Source: Terrabacter sp. Root181 | GTDB taxonomy: Bacteria > Actinomycetota > Actinomycetes > Actinomycetales > Dermatophilaceae | Length of the DNA stretch: 64,000 nt | Direction: 5' to 3' | NCBI RefSeq assembly: GCF_001428505.1 | Contig: NZ_LMHU01000001.1 | Location: forward strand, 1,319,813-1,383,812 | Shown here: in pieces, positions 17,879 through 25,700 of the stretch | How the letters are laid out: each line of letters starts with the position of its first letter | Numbering within the stretch: the stretch's first letter is position 1 | Made by a program: the position numbers and the translations under genes | Notes under the pieces: generated by a model | Told to the model about the DNA's origin: nothing | The model's input: the letters and a program-made list of their open reading frames with translations, nothing else | Databases searched by the model: none

Positions 17879-17884
17879 AGCATA
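17879..17884 (-). promoter_or_regulatory. -10 element (TATGCT) for abiEi-abiEii-hsdM-hsdS
   Basis: TATGCT on the minus strand lies 6 nt before ATG 17872, the spacing of a leaderless transcript. It shows that the four genes downstream can be transcribed without hsdR. Confidence 0.5.
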
Positions 17885-17903
17885 CCTCATTCGAACTCAA
17901 CGT

Positions 17904-17915
17904 GAACTTTAGTTC
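17904..17915. promoter_or_regulatory. candidate AbiEi operator (inverted repeat)
   Basis: GAACTTTAGTTC is an inverted repeat (GAACT/AGTTC around TT) centred about 28 bp upstream of the abiEi -10 box, with a further GAACTC half-site at 17893-17898. AbiEi repressors bind inverted repeats in their own promoter, so this is the likely site. The assignment is by position only. Confidence 0.45.
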
Positions 17916-17944
17916 CACGCTGGCGAGCGTCATCAAAATAAGAC

Positions 17945-20311
17945 TCACGCTGAGTACAGCCGCCCCTGGAGTTCACTAATGGCTTGCCGCCAGCCTTCAG
18001 CACCGCCAAAGTGTCGCGCTGCTTCGACCGGTGAGCCGAAGTTGCTCAGTGGGGGCACCTGGAAGGCGTAGATGTGGGTCATCTCCTCGACGCCGTACTC
18101 CTCGTAGCGGTCGAGGAGGGCGGAGATGATCTCTCGCGCGGTCGGCACCAGTGCCTCGAGGTCGCTCGCGTGGTCCTCTCGCACTAACCGGGCGCGTTCC
18201 GCCCTCGTCCGTTGAGGGACATTCCAAGCCGCGTGTGCGAGGACGTCGAACGGGTCAGTCTCGGGCGTAAGTTCGAGGCGTCTCGACATCTCTTCGATGG
18301 ATACGCCGCGGGAGGCGAGGCTCTCTTCCAGGATTGCGCGTAGCTGGGGATCGGCCCAGCGCGCGCGAAGGTCGTCGATGGTCGGACACAGCACGCGCAC
18401 CTGGCCGGCGAGGTAGTCGGCGTACTCCACCAGACGGAGAGTGCCGGTGCTGGTGTCGGCGACGTAGTAAGCCTCGGCGGTGACGGTGACTTGCGTGCCG
18501 TCGACGTAGTACTTCCTCGCAGGCGGCTGTTCGAGCTCGCCCTCGGACTGGGTCCGGTCGAAGGAGGGCTCGGGTTCGCCAAGCGAGGGCATCTCGAGGG
18601 CAACATCCTCAGCATCACCTTCGACGACCACGCCGGACTCGTCGATGCGCTCGGTCCGGATGCGCACCGGCTCACCGTCGAAGCCCGGGTCGGAGAAGAG
18701 GACCGATGCGCCGACGTAGTCCACGATCTCGAAGGAGTACTTGCCGTTCTCTGGATAGAGTCGGGAGCCTCGGCCGACGATCTGCTTGAACTCGACCGTC
18801 GAGCCGATCGGACGAAAGAGGACGACGTACTTCAGGTCCTGGACATCGATGCCAGTGGACAGCATCCGCGATGTCGTGGCGACGACGGGTGAGGGCGACT
18901 CCGGGTCGCTGAAACGGTCTAGTTGGCGACGGCCGGTCTCGCCTTCGGCGCTGACGATCCGGACGACCCAGAACGGATCGGCTGCCACCTCGGTCGGGTT
19001 GTGCGCCACCAGGGCCTGCCGCATCTGCTCTGCATGTTCGGAGTCGACGCAGAAGACGACAGCGCGACCGGGGCGATCGTGGAACATCTGACTGAGGTGC
19101 CTAGCCGCCGCGTCCGTTCGGCGCAAGAGTGATACGACGCGCTCGAAGTCACGGGTTGTGTAGAGACCATCCGGGATGTCGCGGCCGAAGGTGTCGACCT
19201 CACCGGGTTCCGGCCGCCAGCCCTCGGCGTCCGGGGTCAAGACGATGCGCCGCACGGTGTACGGGGCAAGGTAGCCGTCCTCGATGCCCTGACGCAGGGA
19301 GTACTCGAACACCGGCTCGCCGAAGTAGTCGTACGTGTCGACGTTCTCGTCCCGCTTCGGGGTTGCAGTGAGGCCGAGGTGGACGGCGGAGGTGAAGCGG
19401 TCGAGCACTGCTCGCCAGGACGATCCGGGCACGGAGCCTCGGTGGCACTCGTCGACGATGACGACGTCGAAGAAGTCCGGCGGGTAGCCCTCGAACGTCG
19501 ACTCAGCGTCGTTGCTGTTCTGCAGCGACTGGTAGGTGGCGAAGTAGATCTCTCGTCCCATGACGGCGTGCCCTTGGATGCGCGTGGCACCCTCACCGAA
19601 CACGGGCCGGAAGTAGCCCTCTAGCGGCTGCTTGATGAGCGCGTCGCGGTCCGCAACGTAGAGGATTCGCCGGGGTTGTTCGGCATCGACGACCTGCCAG
19701 TACGAGAGGAGCTTCCAGCAGAGCTGCAGTGCAGTGAGAGTTTTGCCCGAGCCCGTGGCCATCAGCAGAAGCACCCGAGTCTGCCCGGCAAGAACCGCGC
19801 GGAGGACGCGGTTGATGGCGACCATTTGGTAATGGCGCAGCTGCCGGATGGAGCCGTCGGCGTTCGTCAGGGTCTGTGAGAGCGGCTGGGAGAGGGCCGA
19901 CCTCGCCTCATCGGCCAAGTGGTGGTGGCGCGCATAGCGGTCCCAGAGCTCGGGCGGGGTCGGGAAAGCGTCTAGGTGTCGCTCGGTCCCCGTCGAGAGG
20001 TCCCGCTCGATGATGTCGTGACCGTCCGACGCGATCGCGGTCGGAAGGTCAAGCGCGACGGCGTACTCGATGGCCTGCTGCAAGCCCTGTCCCGGGCTCG
20101 AGTACTCGCGCTTCGCCTCCACCACGCCAACGGGGAGACCAGGCACGATCTCAAGCAGGTAGTCGACCCGGCCATCGCCGCCGAGGGTTGTGTTGGTGGC
20201 AAGGTCCGAGCGGACGGCGTACTCGGTGCGGAAGCTGTCCTCCCAGCCGGACTCCACCAATCTCGGAACGACGAACTCGCGGCAGGTGTCCCGCTCGTTT
20301 CGCCCCGTCAT
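17945..20311 (-). CDS. hsdR: type I restriction endonuclease subunit HsdR
   Basis: This 788-residue protein has an N-terminal nuclease domain with Asp50 and the E-A-K triplet at 65-67 (VEAKREY, with a later QQAIEYA), followed by a superfamily 2 translocase: Walker A ATGSGKT at 185-191, DECH at 287-290, TATPKR soon after, and a late QIVGRGSR motif VI. It translocates DNA and cuts unmodified DNA together with HsdM and HsdS. It is somewhat short for HsdR but has all motifs. A TAGCCT box lies 6 nt before the ATG. A 72-bp gap with its own promoter separates it from abiEi. Confidence 0.9.
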   Translation of the reverse strand: MTGRNERDTCREFVVPRLVESGWEDSFRTEYAVRSDLATNTTLGGDGRVDYLLEIVPGLPVGVVEAKREYSSPGQGLQQAIEYAVALDLPTAIASDGHDIIERDLSTGTERHLDAFPTPPELWDRYARHHHLADEARSALSQPLSQTLTNADGSIRQLRHYQMVAINRVLRAVLAGQTRVLLLMATGSGKTLTALQLCWKLLSYWQVVDAEQPRRILYVADRDALIKQPLEGYFRPVFGEGATRIQGHAVMGREIYFATYQSLQNSNDAESTFEGYPPDFFDVVIVDECHRGSVPGSSWRAVLDRFTSAVHLGLTATPKRDENVDTYDYFGEPVFEYSLRQGIEDGYLAPYTVRRIVLTPDAEGWRPEPGEVDTFGRDIPDGLYTTRDFERVVSLLRRTDAAARHLSQMFHDRPGRAVVFCVDSEHAEQMRQALVAHNPTEVAADPFWVVRIVSAEGETGRRQLDRFSDPESPSPVVATTSRMLSTGIDVQDLKYVVLFRPIGSTVEFKQIVGRGSRLYPENGKYSFEIVDYVGASVLFSDPGFDGEPVRIRTERIDESGVVVEGDAEDVALEMPSLGEPEPSFDRTQSEGELEQPPARKYYVDGTQVTVTAEAYYVADTSTGTLRLVEYADYLAGQVRVLCPTIDDLRARWADPQLRAILEESLASRGVSIEEMSRRLELTPETDPFDVLAHAAWNVPQRTRAERARLVREDHASDLEALVPTAREIISALLDRYEEYGVEEMTHIYAFQVPPLSNFGSPVEAARHFGGAEGWRQAISELQGRLYSA

Positions 20312-20317
20312 GGCTTC

Positions 20318-20323
20318 AGGCTA
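20318..20323 (-). promoter_or_regulatory. -10 element (TAGCCT) for hsdR
   Basis: TAGCCT on the minus strand ends 6 nt before the hsdR ATG, again the leaderless spacing seen for abiEi. I see no well-placed -35 box. Confidence 0.4.
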
Positions 20324-20395
20324 TGGGACGCAGTGCCGCAAGGCCCGTCTTTCTGTCGAGCTGGGAAACCGCGTCAAACTGTCCGGCAGCGACGG

Positions 20396-21487
20396 CTACC
20401 GCAGTTGATCGGTAGGACCAAGGCCGTTGTCAGGATCCGTGTTTCGGGCGACGAGCAGCTCTAGGAGGGCCGCCAATTCATTCTTTAGGGGCGGCTGATC
20501 GGTGATTGCCGTCGCCATGAATGCCCCGATGGTTGCTTGACCGAGGTCGTCCAATAGCTCCTGTGGGGCCGACCCATCTGGCGCATGGGCTGAGCGACTT
20601 CGTTCTCGTAGTTCGCGGGCCCTCATCCGTTCTGACCAAGTAGCCACGGTGAGCCACGTCGGCCTGCCGTTGCCGGAGCTCTGTTGGATGGGTCGACTGA
20701 AGACCGACACTGCACGGTCGAGTGCGCGCACCCGCCGGACGCGGGGGTCGTCCACCTCCCCTAGCGTCGACGCAGTTACGCTCATCTCGCGCCAGATCGC
20801 TTGCTCGTCATGCGCGGTGAGTTCGACGGGTTCGCCGGGATCAAAGTGATCGATCGAGGTGCCGACGTCAGTAATCCATGCCCAGGACATTGACCAGGAG
20901 GGCGGAGCCCCGACTCTTGAGTCCGTGGCAACCTTGACCGACCAGTTGTGCATCCCCTCGAGCTTCGACTTTTGCACGGCAACCGGACGCCTAGACCCAA
21001 CGGGACCCCCAGAGCCGCGACCCCTCGCCTCAATCCCGTGCCATCCAGAACTTGTCTGAACGATGAAGTCAGGGCGGCTACCAGACGCGACGTACAATGG
21101 GGAGGTCTTGCTGAGCCGGTCGGCGTCCAGGATGGCTCGGAGAGGATCCCAGCCGTAGACGGACGCCGACTCGATCGCGATGCAAAGGCCCAAGGATTCG
21201 GTCAGGAAGCGCGACATGTGAGACGGGGAGGACATGGCTACACCGCTCCAGCTGAGGGCAACGCCTGGCCGCCAGTTGGTGTTTTCCAGGAGGAGGGCAG
21301 TTTCCGCGGCAACTGTGAGTAGCGTCGGCGGTGCATATGGCCGACGGACGACGAAGGCCGAGACGAAAGGCCACCACGTTGGTCGAACCTGCCACGTCTT
21401 GTCCGCGACGTGCGACCACACTCCAGCTGGAACCGTTGGGGATGAGGGAGATATGCATTGGTAGGTCCGTGCCGCCGCGAATGCCAT
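20396..21487 (-). CDS. unknown protein with restriction-nuclease-like signature, member of a divergent pair
   Basis: I do not recognise this family. From ATG 21487 it has 363 residues (a TTG six bases earlier is possible). The N-terminal third is hydrophobic but has no clear membrane helix. The middle has SRPDFIVQTSSGWHGIEARG, where Asp140, Glu153 and Arg155 form D-X12-E-x-R, close to the PD-(D/E)XK nuclease pattern with Lys replaced by Arg; Glu106 in CIAIESA could be the helical Glu. Trp- and Arg-rich segments follow. It lies 84 bp upstream of hsdR in the same direction and diverges from the 831-residue gene at 21602. A nuclease or DNA-binding role in defence is inferred. Confidence 0.6.
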   Translation of the reverse strand: MAFAAARTYQCISPSSPTVPAGVWSHVADKTWQVRPTWWPFVSAFVVRRPYAPPTLLTVAAETALLLENTNWRPGVALSWSGVAMSSPSHMSRFLTESLGLCIAIESASVYGWDPLRAILDADRLSKTSPLYVASGSRPDFIVQTSSGWHGIEARGRGSGGPVGSRRPVAVQKSKLEGMHNWSVKVATDSRVGAPPSWSMSWAWITDVGTSIDHFDPGEPVELTAHDEQAIWREMSVTASTLGEVDDPRVRRVRALDRAVSVFSRPIQQSSGNGRPTWLTVATWSERMRARELRERSRSAHAPDGSAPQELLDDLGQATIGAFMATAITDQPPLKNELAALLELLVARNTDPDNGLGPTDQLR

Positions 21488-21601
21488 GGGCAATCATATT
21501 CGCGACTGGTGCCAGTCGGCGCCCCGACGGGGCGTGGTCAAATGGCGCGGTCCACGCGGCCAAGTCCCCAAGAGTGACCTGACTGGCGATAGAACTATCC
21601 C

Positions 21602-24097
21602 ATGTCCGTCTCGACCCCGGCTCTCGACTACGCCGCAATCGACCTGATGTTGCGCGCTCCGCGCGTTGCCGTGATTGTCGATGGGTCCGACAAGGCATGG
21701 GTGGCCGCCGCGCGTATCGCGCTGGCCCAGAGCTCGGAGGTCTGGGGCGGCGCAGGATTCGTGCTAGTTCCCCATCATGATGGCAAAGTCGGCCGAACCG
21801 TTCTCAAGGCCGTAGTCGCCTTTGACCCGGACTATGTGGCGACTTCTGCGCGCACGATCGCCGAGCGCGAGGCGGCTGCTCCGGGTGCTCTTGTGCTTGC
21901 CGAGGAAAATGGCGCTCCCATCACGGGCGAGGAACGCGTTGAACTTATCGCGCGGGTCGGCGAGCAGGAGGTCTTCGACGAGCTCGCTGCCGCTGCTCGA
22001 GACACCGTTGTCGCCGCCTGCAGCCCTCATCGCATGCGGGGAGAGGACGAAGAGGGAGAACCGGTGTGGGACGACCCGCTTCATCAGCTCAGCAAGGCGG
22101 ACCCCACGGGATCAGGGCTGACCCACGTCGACAGGCTCCGTGCGTTCGCCGCCAAGGCGTGCTTAAGTGCACCTCCGGCCTGGGGTGGTGCACTCGGCCT
22201 CCTTACTGCAGCAAAGCTGGGTGCGGTGCAGCGTCCCGATCTCACGCCGAGCCCCCCGACGGTGACTGGCGACGCCGCAGTCTGGATGGCCGCTTGGCTG
22301 CAAGGGGTGTTCACCCTCGTTCCTCCGGAGGCGAGTGAGCTGATCGCTAATCCGTCGGGGGGCGCGACGTTCGGATTCCAGGTTGAACAGTTGCCGCAGG
22401 CCTGGCACAACTCCCGGGCCGGGCTGACTACGGTCAGTGTGGGTAGCACACGCCATAACCCGGCATGGGTGGTTGTTGGTGACTCGCCCGACGACTTCGC
22501 TCTCTGGATGGTGCTCGACCGGCTCTACGGACACGCCGCATGGCTTCACCCTGACTGGTTCTCAGCAGACAGCGATGAGTCACACGATGTTCTCGACTCG
22601 ATCGCCCACGACTGGCAGCGAACAAGACGCGGTATCCACGTCTGTTCAGCTCGTGCAGACCAGGCAGACGTCCTCGCGGTCCGTGACCTCCTACAGGGCG
22701 CGATCGACAACCCGCGGCCGGGCCGGAACCGCTCCCGAAAGCGAACAGTCGCCGCCGGCGACATCCCTTGGAGCTACAACGGGTCGCTGACCCTCGCAGT
22801 TCGCGACAACTTCAGCGCCGAGTTCCCTGTCCCGGTCCACCGAGACGGGGAAGGGGGAGTCGAGATGGTGATGAAGCCACCCGGCCCCACGCTCGCCAGC
22901 TCCGTTGCCCGCGAGGGCAGCCACGGCTTCAGCTGGCAGGTGGAGCTGAGTTTCGACGGGTCGGTGATGCCTCGCGGGCGCGGGCTGCTTGGCCGCGAAA
23001 TTTGCGTCGAAGGACAAGACCCGGCCCACACCTACATCCGGAGTAGCCGGGCGGGTATCACCTGGCATTCGGAACGGTACGACTTCACGACGCCCGGGAT
23101 GGCACCGGACCAGCAAGTCGCGCGACCCAAGGTCCGCGAGCTCTCGCTCAGCGACTGGGTGGAGGCCATGAGCAGGCAGCGTGGCTACACGACCCAGCAC
23201 TCGGCATCCGGGATCAGCGCGCAGGTGCTCGCCACGCTTTGGGGCGGCCGCGGGCAGATGATCGACGACCTCGCAGGCCAGTGGAGCAAGGTTCTGCGGC
23301 TGTTCGGTCCCGCCGGCGCGGCAGGTAGCAAGGGAAGCAGTGCGACCTACGAGGAGGGACATGGCGTGGTGATCACCGGTCACGGCGGCGTCCTTACCTT
23401 CAAGGGCATCGCGGGGTGCTGGGCCGATGATGTGGAGCCCGGGGAGGTCCGTATGCAGGTGGATCGCCTTGTCAGCGGGCGGGTCCTCCGCCGAGGGCTG
23501 GCCCTCCTCTGCGCCGAGTGTCGCAAGGCGGCGTTCGTCGCGGTCGACGAGCTCTCTCAGACCAACCGCTGTGCCAGCTGCTCCGCCAACAACGACCTTG
23601 ATTTGGCCGCATGGAAGAAGCCCGACGACGAGCCCCTGTGGTTCTACGACCTCCATCCCGTCGCCCGCGAGCTCGTGCTGATGAACGGCGTCGCCCCGCT
23701 TGCAGCCGCTCACCACATCAAAGCATCGTCGAAGTCCTTCACCGACGCCGCAGAGACCGAACTGGTTAGCGGCAGCAAGCCGGTCGCAGAGACAGACGTG
23801 CTGATCCACGCCGATGGCTCGGTTGTCACGGGTGAGGTCAAGACCACCGACCAGCTCCACAGCAATGGCAAGGAGCGTGTGAAGGCCGCCGGCAAGCGGG
23901 CACTCTGGGCCGACGTCCTCAGGGCCGACGAGATCGTTCTCGCCACAACCCGGGACCAGTGGGTCCAATCGTCCGTCACGGCGATGACCGACTGCATGGC
24001 CTCATACACATGGACAACTCCGGGCCATCGCCCACGACTACGTCTCCTCACCGGCGTTGGTGGACCCGCGGTGGGGTCCGAGTACGTCGACTGGTGA
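21602..24097 (+). CDS. unknown large protein with four-Cys zinc ribbon and PD-(D/E)XK-like C-terminal domain
   Basis: I do not recognise the family of this 831-residue protein. The N-terminal part has RVAVIVDGSDK at 21-31, then VWGGAGFVLVPH and VAFDPDYV, a pattern with an alpha/beta look. The middle (about 200-620) is featureless to me. A zinc ribbon is clear: Cys637-AE-Cys640 and Cys657-AS-Cys660. It is followed by HPVARELVLMNGV, a helix with Glu718/Glu720, and AETDVLIHADGSVVTGEVK, giving Asp732-X12-Glu745-V-Lys747, a good PD-(D/E)XK active site. It is therefore probably a nuclease. It occupies the right end of the defence island and diverges from a second protein with a similar motif. Confidence 0.65.
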   Translation: MSVSTPALDYAAIDLMLRAPRVAVIVDGSDKAWVAAARIALAQSSEVWGGAGFVLVPHHDGKVGRTVLKAVVAFDPDYVATSARTIAEREAAAPGALVLAEENGAPITGEERVELIARVGEQEVFDELAAAARDTVVAACSPHRMRGEDEEGEPVWDDPLHQLSKADPTGSGLTHVDRLRAFAAKACLSAPPAWGGALGLLTAAKLGAVQRPDLTPSPPTVTGDAAVWMAAWLQGVFTLVPPEASELIANPSGGATFGFQVEQLPQAWHNSRAGLTTVSVGSTRHNPAWVVVGDSPDDFALWMVLDRLYGHAAWLHPDWFSADSDESHDVLDSIAHDWQRTRRGIHVCSARADQADVLAVRDLLQGAIDNPRPGRNRSRKRTVAAGDIPWSYNGSLTLAVRDNFSAEFPVPVHRDGEGGVEMVMKPPGPTLASSVAREGSHGFSWQVELSFDGSVMPRGRGLLGREICVEGQDPAHTYIRSSRAGITWHSERYDFTTPGMAPDQQVARPKVRELSLSDWVEAMSRQRGYTTQHSASGISAQVLATLWGGRGQMIDDLAGQWSKVLRLFGPAGAAGSKGSSATYEEGHGVVITGHGGVLTFKGIAGCWADDVEPGEVRMQVDRLVSGRVLRRGLALLCAECRKAAFVAVDELSQTNRCASCSANNDLDLAAWKKPDDEPLWFYDLHPVARELVLMNGVAPLAAAHHIKASSKSFTDAAETELVSGSKPVAETDVLIHADGSVVTGEVKTTDQLHSNGKERVKAAGKRALWADVLRADEIVLATTRDQWVQSSVTAMTDCMASYTWTTPGHRPRLRLLTGVGGPAVGSEYVDW

Positions 24098-24397
24098 ACG
24101 ACCCGCGAGATTCGAGCCACTTCGAGGCGATGCCAACCAAGACCGCTAGGGGCGTGCACCAGGGTGGTGCTGCGGTGACCGAAGGCCGACAAGTAGGCCC
24201 GGACACTGCTCGGTGCCTCTTTGGCCCAAGGGCCCTCGCGGTGACCCAGCGGTCCGCAAACAGTCCGCAAGAAGTCCGGCCGAGACCGACGATCGCTGAC
24301 GACGTCCAACGCTTCCACGACCGCGTTTCCGCAGGTCAGACCGCATTCGCCGACATCGACTAACCATGCCCAACGACCACCGTTATCCCGCGTGATC
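24098..24397. other. non-coding right end of the island
   Basis: I find no gene in these 300 bp. The only recognisable element is the 24-bp double repeat at 24252-24275. The region separates the unknown nuclease-like gene from the right attachment core. Confidence 0.5.
24252..24275 (+). repeat. island-end repeat, right copy (two GTCCGCA units)
   Basis: It matches 3588-3611 at 23 of 24 bases, in direct orientation, and lies 122 bp inside the right core. The paired copies near both ends suggest integrase arm sites. Confidence 0.6.
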
Positions 24398-24416
24398 GTT
24401 CCGCTTCAACGTCTGA
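24398..24416 (+). repeat. right attachment repeat (attR core)
   Basis: This is an exact 19-bp copy of the last bases of ychF (3526-3544), including the TGA, but with no ychF coding sequence before it. It marks the right boundary of the island. Confidence 0.85.
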
Positions 24417-24505
24417 CGCGACCGGCCGGGATGTCCGTTCGGAAGGTGCGCGCGAGCTCGTCGTCTCGCCACCTCCGCGAGGGTGACCGAGCAGGCGTGG
24501 AGGGA

Positions 24506-24658
24506 TCACACCCAGGGTCGGTCCGCGCTGTCACGCATGCGTTTGACCGCCAGGAGCTCCCGGCGGTGGCACCGTTGGCAGACGATCACGTCCTTGTCAC
24601 CAGGCTGGCGTCGGTACACGTGCCCCATGACCCAGCACGGGACGTTCCTCAGTCGCAT
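24506..24658 (-). CDS. small Cys/His protein (50 residues), possible zinc-binding
   Basis: ATG 24658 opens a 50-residue frame ending at TGA 24506, preceded by a GAGAGGA ribosome site. It reads with C-W-V-M-G-H at residues 8-13 and C-Q-R-C-H at 27-31, so it has a Cys/His pair plus CxxC like a small treble-clef or zinc ribbon. The upstream gene at 24680-24946 begins with a similar pattern (C-M-I-G-R-H then CTECGRH), so the two look related and lie 21 bp apart in one transcription unit. The function is unknown. Confidence 0.55.
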   Translation of the reverse strand: MRLRNVPCWVMGHVYRRQPGDKDVIVCQRCHRRELLAVKRMRDSADRPWV

Positions 24659-24679
24659 GATCGGTCCTCTCGTCCGCGC

Positions 24680-24946
24680 TCAGCAGCTGCCGCCGCCGTC
24701 GCCACCGCAGCCGCCGCCGTCGAACCCGCCACCGAACCCGCCACCGAACCCGTCGCCATTGACGTAGCCCCAACCGCTCTCGGCCCCGAAGCCGGCGGAG
24801 TGGCCTCGACCCGCGCCGTGGCGGCCGCCGCGCACACCGGGGCGGTGCCTACCGCACTCCGTGCAGGTGTGGCCGTGTGTGGGGTCGGCAGCGGGCTCCC
24901 AGCGGTGCCGGCCGATCATGCACGTGAAGCTCCTGGTCGTGTCCAT
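24680..24946 (-). CDS. small Cys/His protein with Gly-rich tail
   Basis: This 88-residue protein starts with a short domain holding C-M-I-G-R-H (residues 9-14) and C-T-E-C-G-R-H (28-34), a likely zinc site. Its second half is nearly all Gly with Phe, Asp and three Cys and ends in GGGSC. The tail is low complexity and resembles the Gly/Cys-rich ends of several small actinobacterial proteins. It is followed by a related 50-residue gene. I cannot name a function. Confidence 0.6.
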   Translation of the reverse strand: MDTTRSFTCMIGRHRWEPAADPTHGHTCTECGRHRPGVRGGRHGAGRGHSAGFGAESGWGYVNGDGFGGGFGGGFDGGGCGGDGGGSC

Positions 24947-25067
24947 GCCTCAGGATCGGCCGCGAGCAGTCCCCGTGTCTGTGCGCGTCGCTACACATGG
25001 CGAGGGTTCCTTGCTCGTGGCGACAGCTGACGAGCGAGAGCCGTGCTCGACGTGGCGCTCGCCCGTG

Positions 25068-25104
25068 AAAAAGCAGATCCCCGACCAGGAGGTCGGGGAT
25101 CTGC
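25068..25104 (-). terminator. rho-independent terminator after cspA
   Basis: GCAGATCCCCGACC (25073-25086) and GGTCGGGGATCTGC (25091-25104) form a perfect 14-bp stem with loop AGGA on the plus strand. Read on the minus strand, the stem is followed by TTTTT (25072-25068), a complete intrinsic terminator 33 bp past the cspA stop. Confidence 0.88.
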
Positions 25105-25136
25105 GCGGGACCGAAGTCACCGAAGGCTGTGGGGGG

Positions 25137-25340
25137 TCAGATGCCCTTGACCTTCTCCGCCTGGGGGCCCTTCGGGCCCTGCGTGACGTCGAACTCGACC
25201 TTCTGGCCTTCCTGGAGCTCGCGGTAGCCGCCGCTCTCGATGGCCGAGTAGTGAACGAAGACATCGGCGCCGCCGCCGTCCTGCTCAATGAAGCCGAAGC
25301 CCTTTTCGCTGTTGAACCACTTCACGGTGCCTGTTGCCAC
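25137..25340 (-). CDS. cspA: cold-shock protein, CspA family
   Basis: From GTG 25340 it has 67 residues, the normal CspA size, preceded by AGAGG. It contains the RNP1-like KGFGFIEQD (residues 15-23) and RNP2-like DVFVHYSAI (29-37) motifs and binds single-stranded RNA and DNA as an RNA chaperone. An upstream in-frame ATG would add a 21-residue extension with no family match, so I reject it. A possible -10 (TACCTT, minus strand, 25493-25488) would give a leader of about 150 nt, as is common for cold-shock genes. Confidence 0.95.
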   Translation of the reverse strand: MATGTVKWFNSEKGFGFIEQDGGGADVFVHYSAIESGGYRELQEGQKVEFDVTQGPKGPQAEKVKGI

Positions 25341-25700
25341 TGGTGTTGCCTCTTCTTGTCTGCGAGGCCTCCCGTGCGGAGACCTCAGGCTGCCGCTGGT
25401 CACGACGGGCGCGTCACGCGAACCTTCGCGCGGCCGCTACGTCGTGCCGAGCCCGCACATGACGGACTGGGACGGCAACTGGGAACGAAGGTAGCAGTCG
25501 CAGGTCCCCACGGCCCGGTCCCGGTGCCCGTTGGCCTCGTGTTGTCCGGGCCTCGAGATGGGCCGGTGACCGCACGAAGCGTCGTCCAGGTGCGCTTCGG
25601 TGCCGCGGGCTGCCCCGCATTCCGACGAACACCTGTGCGGCGAAACGGCGGCGAGTAGCGTTCTTGGAGCCGGATCAGGGCCATGACAAGGGAGGGCGAC
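25341..25700. other. non-coding region: cspA leader and upstream DNA
   Basis: This stretch of 360 bp lies between the divergent cspA and the hypothetical gene at 25701. Apart from the putative long cspA 5' leader and a possible -10 at 25488-25493, I see no gene or strong repeat. Confidence 0.4.

Larger units (their letters stand above)
3526..24416. mobile_element. integrated genomic island (about 20.9 kb) in the 3' end of ychF, carrying defence genes
   Basis: The 19-bp sequence GTTCCGCTTCAACGTCTGA is present at 3526-3544, where it is the end of ychF, and again at 24398-24416, where nothing of ychF precedes it. Everything between is accessory: SIR2-HerA, an IS630 element, broken integrase, excisionase and relaxase genes, radC, type I restriction-modification, AbiE and an unknown nuclease-like pair. 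Parts of the island are less GC-rich than the flanks (for example 3850-6890 and 20340-24100). A related double repeat also occurs near both ends. The relaxase without any visible conjugation apparatus suggests an integrative mobilisable element, now immobile because its mobility genes are frameshifted. Confidence 0.85.

Noticed and set aside
24398-24416. A tRNA gene end as the attachment site
   Set aside because: The repeat is the end of the ychF coding sequence and there is no tRNA-like cloverleaf around either copy.
24660-24770. Short tandem repeat of CCGCCG/ACCCGCCACCGA units, considered as a CRISPR or satellite
   Set aside because: It encodes the Gly-rich tail of the protein at 24680-24946; there are no unique spacers.
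24392-25030. Plus-strand frames over the small Cys/His genes
   Set aside because: They are Ala/Pro/Arg-rich shadows; the minus-strand frames have ribosome sites and CxxC motifs.
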